A DNA stretch of 64,000 nt from Knoellia sp. S7-12 (GTDB lineage: Bacteria > Actinomycetota > Actinomycetes > Actinomycetales > Dermatophilaceae): assembly GCF_040518285.1 (NCBI RefSeq), contig NZ_CP155449.1, positions 2,108,001-2,172,000 of the forward strand. The letters run 5' to 3'. The translations under genes and the position numbers were made by a program. This document shows, one piece after another, positions 1 to 6,863 of the stretch. Within the stretch, counting starts at the first letter, position 1, and each line of letters opens with the position of its first letter. The notes below the pieces were generated by a model, which did no database searches, was not told the origin of the DNA, and saw only the letters and a program-made list of their open reading frames with translations.

Positions 1-921
1 CCGCGCTCCGAGGTCCGCCGCCTCATCCGCGCGGGCAAGGACGCGACCGGCGCCGACCGCGGTACATGGAGCACGACCCCGTTCCGCACGACGATGACGT
101 CCCCTCACCTCCTCGGACGTCAGAGCCACCGCGGCGACGTCATCCGCGATGAGGCGGGCCTCCCGCTGGCCGTATGGCCTCCGCTCCTCGACCGGCCTCG
201 CGTCGACGCCGTGGCGGCTCTCCTCGCTCACGCCGAGCGCGGGCAGCCACGGCGTAAGCGGTCCCGGCTCCTCTCCGGCCTCATGGTGTGCGACGGGTGC
301 GGCAAGAACATGGTCGTCACGTCCTCTCGAGGCATTGCGGCCTATCGCTGCATGGGCAAGACGACAGGGGCGACGTGTGACTCGCCCACGGTCTCCGCTC
401 ACCGCGCCGAGGCTCACGTCGTCGCCGAGGTGCTCGCAGCCGTGGGGGAGCGGCGCATCACCGAGACCGTGTCCGAGGAGTCACCCCTCACCGCAGCCGC
501 CCGCGCCACCCTCCTCGATGTCGCGACGGCCATCGGTGAGGCATCCGCCGCGATGGGCGCCGACGACGCCGACGTCGCCGCGCTCCTCGCCCGTCTCGCG
601 ACCCTCAAGGCCGAGAGGGCGCGTCTCCGAGCCGAGGCCGAGTCCGGCGCCGTCCTCGCGTTCGTGCGCGACACAGGACGTTCCTGGGCTAACGACTGGC
701 ACGCCGCCGAGGTCGCTGACACCCTCGCCGCGACTCGCCTCGGCGACGCCTCCGAGACCGACGCTCGCGGGGGAGTGCGCGACGTCGTGACGGCGCGGCA
801 ACTCCTCCTCGCGCCGGTCGTCGCGAGGGTCCGTCTCACGGGCTTCGCCCCCGCGTCTCGCAAGTTCGATCCCTCACGCCTCGTTATCGACTACATCCGC
901 GACGACGTGAGCGTCGCGTGA
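1..921 (+). CDS. Large serine recombinase (integrase), C-terminal part, cut by the window start
   Basis: The frame is open from base 1, so the first ATG at 94 is not the start. Before it the translation reads like the end of a recombinase domain: a Trp-Ser-Thr-Thr-Pro-Phe run, then the typical Pro-His-Leu-Leu-Gly segment. A zinc ribbon follows (CDGCG, later YRC and a further Cys), then an Ala/Arg-rich helical stretch likely to be the coiled coil of large serine integrases. The N-terminal catalytic Ser domain lies outside the window. Such enzymes integrate phages and islands unidirectionally into attB without a tRNA target, which fits the disrupted protein-coding gene at 10.5 kb. The stop at 919-921 overlaps a GTG at 918. 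Confidence 0.85.
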   Translation, partial: PRSEVRRLIRAGKDATGADRGTWSTTPFRTTMTSPHLLGRQSHRGDVIRDEAGLPLAVWPPLLDRPRVDAVAALLAHAERGQPRRKRSRLLSGLMVCDGCGKNMVVTSSRGIAAYRCMGKTTGATCDSPTVSAHRAEAHVVAEVLAAVGERRITETVSEESPLTAAARATLLDVATAIGEASAAMGADDADVAALLARLATLKAERARLRAEAESGAVLAFVRDTGRSWANDWHAAEVADTLAATRLGDASETDARGGVRDVVTARQLLLAPVVARVRLTGFAPASRKFDPSRLVIDYIRDDVSVA

Positions 922-1141
922 AGCGCCGCCCGCGCCACCTCCGCGCCGTTCCCGCGGTCCCTGAGCCGACGAGGCCCGTGCCGCTCTCGCCGCGACCGAC
1001 GATGCCCTCGCGCCCGGCTGGGAGCGCTTCGCCGATCTCCCAGCGCCTCCTCCGCCCGGCCCCGGCGTCGACAGTGGGTTGGGTCTCGAGCCGCTCCCGA
1101 CTCCGTCCCGCGATTACCTCCGCGTCGTCACCGACGACTAG
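918..1141 (+). pseudogene. Small reading frame behind the integrase, apparently frameshifted
   Basis: A GTG at 918 overlaps the integrase stop (GTGA), as in translational coupling, and starts a basic peptide VKRRPRHLRAVPAVPEP. After about 960 this frame becomes an unnatural Ser/Pro/Arg string. A neighbouring frame then gives a balanced, acidic sequence (ADEARAALAATDDALAPGWE...) that ends at TAG 1139-1141 and has no start codon of its own. Joining the two by one inserted base gives a coherent protein of about 75 residues. Possible readings are a pseudogene, a sequencing error or a programmed shift. There is no recognisable function. Confidence 0.35.
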
Positions 1142-1158
1142 CGCCCTCCGCGCCCCTC

Positions 1159-1198
1159 GAGCCCCTCCGCAGCCCCACACGGGCCGCGTGAGGGGCTC
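1159..1198 (+). terminator. Hairpin behind the integrase
   Basis: Perfect 9-base arms GAGCCCCTC and GAGGGGCTC (1159-1167, 1190-1198) with a 22-base loop. There is no T-run, so it is a weak terminator candidate. Confidence 0.35.
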
Positions 1199-1270
1199 TC
1201 GCGTTCCTGGTGCCCTCACGTCGTCGAGGGCGGGGCCGCGTGTGGCTCTCCGCGCCGCCATCGAGGAGCC

Positions 1271-1320
1271 TTTACACGCCTCGAGGTGGCCGCGGGCGCG
1301 GCGCAGCAGCGTTTACACGC
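1271..1320 (+). repeat. Two copies of the element-wide site TTTACACGC
   Basis: Copies at 1271-1279 and 1312-1320, spaced 41 bases, in the gap behind the integrase. Further copies: 8309-8317 and 10491-10499. Variants: TTTACACC at 3287 and TTCACACGC at about 7488. All are in the same orientation and outside genes. A short asymmetric site repeated between transcription units resembles phage operators or stoperators, but the binding protein is unknown. Confidence 0.5.
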
Positions 1321-1376
1321 ATCGCGGAAGGCCGCGGCGGCGGCTGACAGACCAGACGCGGAGGGGCGGCGGCGCT

Positions 1377-1512
1377 TGTGGGTCTCTAACTGCCACCCCC
1401 AGGTGGGTTTTAGCCTCTATTCACTATTCCCGCCTTACTGCGAACCAACTCTCTAAGAGAGATAGGGAAAGGACGCTAAAACCCACCTAGGGGTGGCAGT
1501 TAAAGACCCACA
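1377..1512. repeat. Very long inverted repeat (38-base arms, 60-base spacer)
   Basis: The left arm (1377-1414) and right arm (1475-1512) are reverse complements with two mismatches in 38. Both mismatches become G-U pairs if the minus strand is transcribed, so a minus-strand RNA would form an unbroken 38-pair stem. The spacer is AT-richer than its surroundings and contains a small hairpin around CTCTCTAAGAGAG. No target-site duplication is visible. Options are a structured RNA, a MITE-like insertion, or a replication or transfer structure. Confidence 0.9.
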
Positions 1513-1792
1513 CGGCCCCGCTGCCGCTCTCGTGGGCAACGAGGCCCCAACTCGGACACCTTCCCGTCAGGAGCAACCCACTACCTGATGTGACCTACGC
1601 CACTTTTCGACTCAGGATGAGCAACTCACCCTCAGCGCGGACACCTTCCTATTGGAAGCGAAACGCGCCCAGCGCGACGCTCCCGCCCCTTGGGAATTGG
1701 GCGGCCCTCGCCGCTCGCCTCGTTGACGCCGTTCTCAGGACGCGCTCCTCGACGGGGCGGGCGGTGTCCCCGCTCCTCCCTCGCAAGTCCCC

Positions 1793-1822
1793 GACGCCGT
1801 CGGCCCCATGGCCCACGGCGTC
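1793..1822 (+). terminator. Hairpin ahead of the 1904 gene
   Basis: Arms GACGCCGT (1793-1800) and ACGGCGTC (1815-1822) with a self-complementary GGCC/GGCC inner part, followed by TCTCTCTTGT. It could be a terminator or a leader attenuator for the operon that starts at 1904. Confidence 0.4.
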
Positions 1823-1903
1823 TCTCTTGTGCCTCCGTCCGTACGTAACAGCTTCTCCTACCCACCAACCAACCCGGTCCCTGTCGAGGGCCAAGGAGCC
1901 CTC

Positions 1904-2173
1904 ATGTCACTCACCGTCACCAAGTGCCGCTATCGCGGCTGCACCGCCCCTCTCGATCCGTCGAGCAAGGCAACGTACTGCCGCCCGGCACATCGCGTTG
2001 CCGAGCATCGCGCGGTCGTCGCGGGCGCCCGCGCTCTCGACGCCGCCCGCCGCGCGGAGGCCGTCCAACTCCTCGACGTCGCAGCCCTTGAGGCCCTCGA
2101 CCGCGGAGACCACGCCGCCGCCAGCGAGGCCGTGCGCATGGCCTCCGAGATCCTCGAGCGTTCCCTCCGATGA
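1904..2173 (+). CDS. Small zinc-ribbon-like element protein, 89 aa
   Basis: Start chosen at ATG 1904 because AAGGAG lies seven bases before it; the in-frame ATG at 1808 would add an unnatural N-terminus and overlap the hairpin. The N-terminal quarter reads KCRYRGCTAPLDPSSKATYC followed by HRVAEHR, a C-x4-C plus C/H pattern seen in small phage zinc-binding proteins. The rest is an Ala/Glu-rich helix. The last bases overlap the next ORF as ATGA. Function unknown; DNA or RNA binding is a guess from the zinc-ligand pattern. Confidence 0.65.
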   Translation: MSLTVTKCRYRGCTAPLDPSSKATYCRPAHRVAEHRAVVAGARALDAARRAEAVQLLDVAALEALDRGDHAAASEAVRMASEILERSLR

Positions 2174-2244
2174 AGCCCGAGACGTTCGCCGACACGCCCC
2201 CCGCGTTCGGCGTCTCGCAACCCGCGCCGGTCCCCGTGGACTGA
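2170..2244 (+). CDS. Tiny coupled ORF, 24 aa
   Basis: ATG 2170 overlaps the previous stop by four bases (ATGA) and encodes MKPETFADTPPAFGVSQPAP followed by VPVD and TGA. Coupled tiny ORFs are typical of phage operons. There is no domain, and it is supported only by the overlap and natural composition. Confidence 0.4.
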   Translation: MKPETFADTPPAFGVSQPAPVPVD

Positions 2245-2291
2245 ACGCCCCTCCAACTCCTCGCCGCGTCCTCGACGACGACGAGGTAAGT

Positions 2292-2316
2292 CCTCTCGCC
2301 TCAGTGGCGCGAGAGG
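2292..2316 (+). terminator. Hairpin between tiny ORF and the 2405 gene
   Basis: Arms CCTCTCGC (2292-2299) and GCGAGAGG (2309-2316) with a nine-base loop. No T-run, so it may be an attenuator or mRNA structure. Confidence 0.3.
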
Positions 2317-2404
2317 CACGACGTAGCCAAGTGGCTCGTCGCTTCACCTGAATCAGAAACGAGGTACCGCCCTTGCCCCTTCCCACGCCCCAGAGGCCGC
2401 CCCC

Positions 2405-3274
2405 GTGCCACTCAATCCCACCTCCCGCGCCGACGCCCGCGTCACCGACGCCGACCTCGGCCATACAGCCCGCGCCCTCCTCCTCCTTGCGTCGCGCTCC
2501 TACAGCGACGAGGCCGATGAGGCCTACCTTGACACTCCTCTAGTCCGCGTCTCTCAGCCCGACGTTCTTGCCGTGGTCTCCGCTTTCGCACCCATCGGCA
2601 GGAACACCGCCTTAGCCGCCCTGCGTCGCCTCGAGCGCCTGTCAATCGACGCCGCCGAGGCCATGACTGCTACGGCGCTCGAGGAGACCGGCCCCGTCAT
2701 CCGTCTGACGCGCTGGCACGGCGGCCCCACCGTCGTCCTCACTCGCGTCTCCGACGACGTCGAGAACGACACGGCCCTCCTCGTGTGGGCCGACCACATC
2801 GCGCCCGCGTGTCTCCTCGATAGCCCCGAGGTCGAGATCGACGAGGTCATCCCCGCGCTTCTGGGAATCGACAACGCCCTCGAGCGCCCACTCCCCGCGT
2901 CGGCCCGCCCGTACGGTCGCGTAACTCTCTTTGACGGCATCGAGGACGAAGACCAGGACGACGACGCCGTCGATCTCACCGATCCGCGGACGTGCTCACG
3001 TTGCGAGCATCCGCGGACCGAGGCCGACTTCCGCGCCAAGGGCGCCACGGGCCGCATCACGGACACTCGCTATGGCTATTGCCGCGAGTGCATGACGTCC
3101 TACCGGCGCGATCTCGCCACCGCCCGCGCTTCACGGGTCACGACCGCCCGCGTCGAGCGCCGTCGCCTTGAGGCCCTCGAGGACGCCGCTACGTCGCACG
3201 ACGTCGACGATGTCGACAACGCTTCGCGCGCCCACTTCGAGCGGGCTCGCGCCGCGTCCGCTATCGGCCTCTAA
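2405..3274 (+). CDS. Element protein with C-terminal zinc finger, 289 aa, function unknown
   Basis: GTG start with a weak AGAGG sequence upstream. Residues 1-100 are helical and look like a winged-helix or helix-turn-helix module (ARALLLLASRSY, later IGRNTALAALRRLER). An acidic linker follows at about 165-195 (EDEDQDDDAVD), then a four-cysteine zinc finger near 198-230 (CSRCEHPRTEADF...YGYCREC), then a basic helix. The arrangement is compatible with a DNA-binding regulator or replication protein, but no family is recognised. It is the first long gene of the plus-strand operon. Confidence 0.6.
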   Translation: MPLNPTSRADARVTDADLGHTARALLLLASRSYSDEADEAYLDTPLVRVSQPDVLAVVSAFAPIGRNTALAALRRLERLSIDAAEAMTATALEETGPVIRLTRWHGGPTVVLTRVSDDVENDTALLVWADHIAPACLLDSPEVEIDEVIPALLGIDNALERPLPASARPYGRVTLFDGIEDEDQDDDAVDLTDPRTCSRCEHPRTEADFRAKGATGRITDTRYGYCRECMTSYRRDLATARASRVTTARVERRRLEALEDAATSHDVDDVDNASRAHFERARAASAIGL

Positions 3275-3349
3275 CCGCCCATCCCGTTTACACCGTGTGC
3301 CGAATACCGGCCCGCGGCAACCCTCCACACACCCAAGGACGCCTAACCC

Positions 3350-3982
3350 ATGTCTGATCGCCTCATCATCACCACGACCCCCGGCCAAGCGCAGCCTGCC
3401 CCCGCGGGCCGCGACCTTCTCCCCGCCGCTCTCGACAACGCTCTCGGTGCCACCGACGCCCGCGAAGCGTGGCTCTCCGCCAACGCGGCGGGCGCCGCCG
3501 CTCATCGCGAGCATGCCGCCGCGTCTCGGGAGTGGGCCGACACACACCCCGAGCGCGACTACGGCGACCGCGACGCCTGGCTTGCCGCCCGCAACGTGGC
3601 CGTTCGCTCTCTCGAAGAGGCCGCGCGTGCCCTCACTGCCCCGGCTAAGGCCGCCCTCATCGCCTACGACAAGACACAGACGTCGGGCATGGCGAAGGGA
3701 GGCCGCGCCGCGTTCTGTGCCGCGTGGCTCGATGCAGACCGTCGCGCCCGCGAGTCCCTCGCGATCCTCGACGCCGCCCTCGAAGAGCGCGAAGGGCTCA
3801 GCCGCTACGTCCCGCAGTCCGACGGCTCCGCGCAGCCGAACACCGGCTCTTGGGTGCGGAGCGTCCACATCCGTAGTAAGGACCTCGGCGCGAGGACGCA
3901 GCGTGACGAAATGCGCGTGGTCGTCATGGTCGCGCCAAGGAATCAGGTCTCGGCTCTCGTCGCGGAGATGAGCGCCAAGTGA
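3350..3982 (+). CDS. Hypothetical element protein, 210 aa
   Basis: ATG start; stop overlaps the next gene as GTGA. The middle is Ala/Arg/Glu-rich and probably helical (about residues 30-155). The last 50 residues look like a beta-rich segment (SWVRSVHIRSKDL, MRVVVMVAPR). No signal peptide or membrane segment. No family recognised; first of three tightly overlapping genes, so probably part of one functional unit with the two small ORFs behind it. Confidence 0.6.
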   Translation: MSDRLIITTTPGQAQPAPAGRDLLPAALDNALGATDAREAWLSANAAGAAAHREHAAASREWADTHPERDYGDRDAWLAARNVAVRSLEEAARALTAPAKAALIAYDKTQTSGMAKGGRAAFCAAWLDADRRARESLAILDAALEEREGLSRYVPQSDGSAQPNTGSWVRSVHIRSKDLGARTQRDEMRVVVMVAPRNQVSALVAEMSAK

Positions 3983-4119
3983 GCGACTCCCTCGACGCCC
4001 GACTCGACGAGATCCTTGCGACGATCCGCCCCGACGACGCCGACTCAATCGCTCGCGCCGAGAAGGTCGCGGAGTCCGCAGCGCGGGCCGCGCTGGCGCT
4101 CGAGATCCGAGGTCGCTGA
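3979..4119 (+). CDS. Small coupled ORF, 46 aa
   Basis: GTG 3979 overlaps the previous stop (GTGA), and its TGA overlaps the next ATG (TGATG at 4117-4121). It encodes VSDSLDARLDEILATIRPDD... ending ALALEIRGR, an acidic amphipathic helix. Overlaps on both sides and natural composition support translation. Function unknown. Confidence 0.5.
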   Translation: MSDSLDARLDEILATIRPDDADSIARAEKVAESAARAALALEIRGR

Positions 4120-4304
4120 TGCCGCGCAGCAACAACCGCCCGGCCAACTATGGCGACCCCGGCTCAACGCCTAAGGCCCTCTCGAGACTCGCGGGGCGCC
4201 CGGCCCCGGTCCTCTTCGTCCCGCCGCCGCCTCGCGTCGGGACCGGGACCAAGCCCGAGCCCGTCGACACCTCGTCTCTCCGCGGCATGGTCGCCGACAA
4301 GTAG
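4119..4304 (+). CDS. Small basic/proline-rich ORF, 61 aa
   Basis: ATG 4119 overlaps the preceding stop. N-terminus MPRSNNRPANYGDPGSTPKA, then a Pro-rich stretch (PVLFVPPPPRVGTG). Probably disordered. It is the last gene before the strong hairpin at 4315. Function unknown. Confidence 0.5.
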   Translation: MPRSNNRPANYGDPGSTPKALSRLAGRPAPVLFVPPPPRVGTGTKPEPVDTSSLRGMVADK

Positions 4305-4314
4305 CGCCCGCCTC

Positions 4315-4359
4315 GCCCACGACGAGGGCCATTGTCCTGCAGTGGTCCTCGTCGTGGGC
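4315..4359 (+). terminator. Strong 20-pair hairpin
   Basis: Perfect 13-base arms GCCCACGACGAGG (4315-4327) and CCTCGTCGTGGGC (4347-4359); inner bases pair further (CCATTG with CAGTGG), leaving a five-base loop. It ends the 3350-4304 gene group. No T-run, so it may act by a different route or as an mRNA stabiliser. Confidence 0.6.
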
Positions 4360-4393
4360 CCCGCCCTCTCACCCCCTCAGGAGCCCTCACCTC

Positions 4394-4780
4394 ATGGCCT
4401 CTCCCGCTCTCCTCGACCTCATCGCCACCCGCGGATCGTTTGGCATCAAGGGCACCGGCTCGCCGACGCGCCGCGTCCCGGCCCGCTTCCGCTTCCGTCT
4501 CGACCTCCCCGACCTCGAGGAGGCGACCGCCCTCGCCGGGTCCGCTGGTCGCCGTGTCGTCGCTCAGCCCGCCCGCGGCGACCGCCCCGTGAGGTATCGC
4601 CTCGAGGTATGCGGTCTCGCCGCGGTCGCCCTCGTCGATGCGGCCCGCCCGCTCATGAGTCTCGCCCGGCTCGAGCACCTCGACGCGGTCGTCGACGCCG
4701 TCTCTCAGCGGCGATGTGATCGTGGCATGACTGCCGTGTCCCTCCCCAATCCCGTTCTCGCGCCGGAAGATTGGGCATGA
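4394..4780 (+). CDS. Small protein of possible LAGLIDADG-like fold, 128 aa, first of a tandem pair
   Basis: ATG start. Residues 5-100 align by eye with the next gene: L..LI...GSFGI.G near the N-terminus, then ARFRFRLDLPD, then a G-RRVV strand, a beta segment ending EVCGLAAVALVDAARPLM, and a C-terminal helix LDAVVDAV. This order (helix with Gly, strand with PRFRL, helix, V-x-G, helix, P-L) resembles single-motif LAGLIDADG endonucleases, but the catalytic acidic residue of the motif is missing, so it may be a non-cutting DNA-binding derivative. The family call is tentative; the paralogy is clearer. Stop overlaps the next start (ATGA). Confidence 0.5.
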   Translation: MASPALLDLIATRGSFGIKGTGSPTRRVPARFRFRLDLPDLEEATALAGSAGRRVVAQPARGDRPVRYRLEVCGLAAVALVDAARPLMSLARLEHLDAVVDAVSQRRCDRGMTAVSLPNPVLAPEDWA

Positions 4781-5094
4781 CACCCGAGGACATCGCCACA
4801 CTCATGAACGCCTACGGTCGCGCCACCCTCACGGGCGGCAAGGCGTTTACGCCCCGCTTCCGGCTGACATTCTTCATGCCCGATGAGGCCCTCGCCACCG
4901 CAGCCGCCGCGGCCCTCGATCTCCGCGTCGTGCCGTGCGCTTCCGGCTTCGCGGTCCGCATACAAGGCCGACGTGCCGAGGATCTCGCTTCCGCGGCTTG
5001 GCCCTTCCTCAACGACAGGTGCCGCGCCGAGGTGGCTGACGCCGTCGAGCGACTCGAGGCCCGGCGTGACCTGCGAGCCCGCCGCGCCGCCTGA
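4777..5094 (+). CDS. Paralogue of the preceding gene, 105 aa
   Basis: Start set at ATG 4777 because it overlaps the previous stop by four bases; an in-frame TTG at 4771 is possible. It shares the layout of its neighbour: MTPEDIATLMNAYG, FTPRFRLTFFMPDE, LDLRVVPC, FAVRIQGRRAEDLASAAWPF and a final helix VADAVERLEAR. As in its partner, the acidic residue expected in a LAGLIDADG helix is replaced (NAYGR). Tandem duplication next to an HNH gene suggests a nuclease-related or DNA-binding role. Function unproven. Confidence 0.5.
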   Translation: MTPEDIATLMNAYGRATLTGGKAFTPRFRLTFFMPDEALATAAAAALDLRVVPCASGFAVRIQGRRAEDLASAAWPFLNDRCRAEVADAVERLEARRDLRARRAA

Positions 5095-5130
5095 GCCCCT
5101 CCTCTCAACGACCCCTCTAAGAGGCCCCCT

Positions 5131-5433
5131 ATGTCATGGACCCGTAACCCATCCCCCCGCTCACAGTCCCGCCCCGCCAACTGGCACGCCATCCGCGGCC
5201 ACGTCCTAGCCCGCGACGGGCACCGTTGCCAGATGGTTAAGTCGACGGGCTCGCGTTGTCTAGCGCCCGCGAATCAGTGCGATCACATCGTGCCGAACAA
5301 CGACCACAGCCCGCGCAACTTGCAGGCGTTGTGCGTCGCGTGCCACAAGGTCAAGACGCAGAAGGAGAGCCTCGCGGCTCGCCGTCTCAAGTCCCGCCGC
5401 CTGCCGCCCGAGCGTCATCCAGGCTTGCTCTGA
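5131..5433 (+). CDS. HNH endonuclease, 100 aa
   Basis: ATG start. Layout of a phage HNH nuclease: W..IRGHVLARDGHRCQ (residues 18-34), then CDHIVPNNDHSPRNLQALC..CH..KT (about 50-76). It has the His of the beta-beta-alpha-metal core, the Asn of the HNH motif, the last His, and zinc Cys pairs. In many phages an HNH protein is encoded beside the terminase and is needed for DNA packaging; here a TerS-like gene follows 630 bases later. That is family knowledge; packaging use in this element is inference. Confidence 0.9.
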   Translation: MSWTRNPSPRSQSRPANWHAIRGHVLARDGHRCQMVKSTGSRCLAPANQCDHIVPNNDHSPRNLQALCVACHKVKTQKESLAARRLKSRRLPPERHPGLL

Positions 5434-5569
5434 CCCGAGAACGATCCCGACCCCTCCCCTCCCCGGTCGCCCTCCTCCTCGTCAGGTATGGCGTCTGCCC
5501 CCGCCGCTGCTAAACGCTGCTGGTGTGCCCTATTTCGCTACCGCCCTCAATCCACTTCTAGGAGCCCAA

Positions 5570-6097
5570 ATGAGCCCCATACCGCCCCCGTCCGACGGCC
5601 CCGAGGCACCTGAGGACGCCGTCGAAACGCCTCCTGAGGAGGAGTCTCCCGAGATCCGCGCCATCTACAACGACCTCACCGAGGCCGCGAAGACGCGCCT
5701 CCTCTCGCACGCCGAGGCGAACGACGTCCGTCGCATTCGCGCGGCCCGTGAACGCACTCACCGCGAGGCGACCGCGTCGCGTCGCCGAGCCCGCCACGAC
5801 GCACACGACCGCCGCCTCGTCAACGATCCGACCTATGCCCTCCGCACAGCCCCACTCCCCGAGGGCGCGACGCGCAGCCCTTCCGGCGTCGTCAATCACC
5901 GAGGCCACACCATCGTTCCGACGACCGTCGGCATCGGTGCCCGTCCCGCGTTCCTGATCATCGCCCCCGACCAGTCCAGGCGCGCCGTCTATGACCCCGC
6001 CGAGGCCCTCGAGGCCGTCGACAACGCCGCCCCTCTCACCTCCCCCGTTAGGAGGCCCTCCCGTGGCTACCGATCACTCCGCTCCCTCCGACTCTGA
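5570..6097 (+). CDS. Hypothetical element protein between HNH and TerS, 175 aa
   Basis: Start set at ATG 5570, preceded by AGGAG; the frame continues upstream to 5525 without a better start. The N-terminal 40 residues are acidic and Pro-rich; then a long basic helix (RRIRAARERTHREATASRRR), then a compact C-terminal half with a short strand-rich stretch (VVNHRGHTIVPTTVGIGARP). Its 3' end overlaps the TerS-like gene by 35 bases in another frame. No family recognised; a packaging accessory is possible from position. Confidence 0.55.
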   Translation: MSPIPPPSDGPEAPEDAVETPPEEESPEIRAIYNDLTEAAKTRLLSHAEANDVRRIRAARERTHREATASRRRARHDAHDRRLVNDPTYALRTAPLPEGATRSPSGVVNHRGHTIVPTTVGIGARPAFLIIAPDQSRRAVYDPAEALEAVDNAAPLTSPVRRPSRGYRSLRSLRL

Positions 6098-6461
6098 CCC
6101 TGCCCCTGCCGATGCATGGGACTTGCCCGCTCACTGGCAGGCCCGCACCCGCGACATCTTCGAGGCCGTCATCGAGGAGATCCCTGATCTTCAAGGCGCC
6201 GCGCTAGCGACCCTCTTCGAGGCCGCGGAACTCTCCGCCGCGGCGGACCTCCTCGACGCCTACGCCCGCGAGCACGGGCCTATGTCCGTCGGTTCACAGG
6301 GGCAACCAACCGTGAGTCCCGCAATGATCGAGGCTCGCTTGTCGAGGACCGCCTCCGCGGCCATCCTCAAATCGCTCCGCACCGACGCCGCCGACACCCG
6401 TTCGACTAAGGCACGCCGTGCCGCACGAGTGCGCCACGGGAGAACAGGGACCGCGTCATGA
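6063..6461 (+). CDS. Terminase small subunit-like protein, 132 aa
   Basis: Start set at GTG 6063, seven bases after AGGAGG (6050-6055). After a disordered N-terminus the sequence DLPAHWQARTRDIFEAV..., then a helix pair LATLFEAAELSAAADLLDAYAR, then the GSQGQPTVSPAMIEARL segment and a basic tail. This is the pattern I associate with actinophage small terminase subunits (P27-like), which recognise phage DNA for packaging. No large subunit follows. A TerS without TerL and capsid genes is the hallmark of terS-type satellites, but loss of the rest of a prophage would look the same. Confidence 0.6.
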   Translation: MATDHSAPSDSDPAPADAWDLPAHWQARTRDIFEAVIEEIPDLQGAALATLFEAAELSAAADLLDAYAREHGPMSVGSQGQPTVSPAMIEARLSRTASAAILKSLRTDAADTRSTKARRAARVRHGRTGTAS

Positions 6462-6766
6462 GTCTTCGCCCCTCCGGCCACCACCCCGCGTCCTCTGTCG
6501 TCCGCGTCCGTTGCGGGCGGGTCGACCTCCCGCCCTTCACGGCCCGCGAACCTCGCGAGGGTTGGTCACTGCCGACCCTCACCGCCGCGTGTCTCGACTA
6601 TGCCGAGGAGCACAGCGCCTCCGGCTCCGCTTCCGGACTGGCCCAATCGGCGTGGATCTCTGTGGCCTCTCCGCGTCTTCGCCGGGCCGACATCGTCGCG
6701 CGCCTCGACGGCGTCGATTGGCTCAGGCCCGCCCCCGAGCCCGCCCCCGATGTCATCCCCTTATGA
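6458..6766 (+). CDS. Hypothetical element protein, 102 aa
   Basis: ATG 6458 overlaps the TerS stop (ATGA), so it is probably co-translated with it. N-terminus basic and Pro/Ser-rich; the middle contains a helix LPTLTAACLDYAEEH and the C-terminus RRADIVARLDGVDWL. No membrane segment or motif. In a normal phage the large terminase would stand here; this protein is far too short and lacks Walker motifs. Function unknown. Confidence 0.55.
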   Translation: MSLRPSGHHPASSVVRVRCGRVDLPPFTAREPREGWSLPTLTAACLDYAEEHSASGSASGLAQSAWISVASPRLRRADIVARLDGVDWLRPAPEPAPDVIPL

Positions 6767-6770
6767 CGCC

Positions 6771-6863
6771 ATGACCGCCGACGAGATCCTCGACGCCGCC
6801 GCGGCCCTCCTCCTCGAGGTGGGCCGCGTTCGCGCCACCCACAGCCTCTTGGAGTACCCATGA
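6771..6863 (+). CDS. Tiny coupled ORF, 30 aa
   Basis: ATG 6771 to TGA 6863 encodes one amphipathic helix (MTADEILDAAAALLLEVGRV...). It starts four bases after the previous stop and its own stop overlaps the next ATG (6860) as ATGA. Placement in a coupled chain and natural composition support it. Function unknown. Confidence 0.5.
   Translation: MTADEILDAAAALLLEVGRVRATHSLLEYP

Larger units (their letters stand above)
1142..1903. other. 762-base gap without a convincing gene
   Basis: Longest apparently non-coding stretch of the element. It holds a hairpin at 1159-1198, two TTTACACGC sites (1271, 1312), a 38-base-arm inverted repeat (1377-1512), a 12-base direct repeat CGGACACCTTCC at 1553-1564 and 1638-1649, and a hairpin at 1793-1822. 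Frames crossing it have shadow-like composition. One short frame at about 1616-1735 (DEQLTLSADTFLLEAKRAQ) looks natural but has no good start. The position between the integrase and the main operon suggests a control region; this is inference. Confidence 0.5.

Noticed and set aside
1590..2351. 253-residue plus-strand frame over the 1.6-2.3 kb region
   Set aside because: Ser/Pro/Arg-rich shadow that conflicts with the better supported gene at 1904-2173, which has a ribosome site and zinc ligands.
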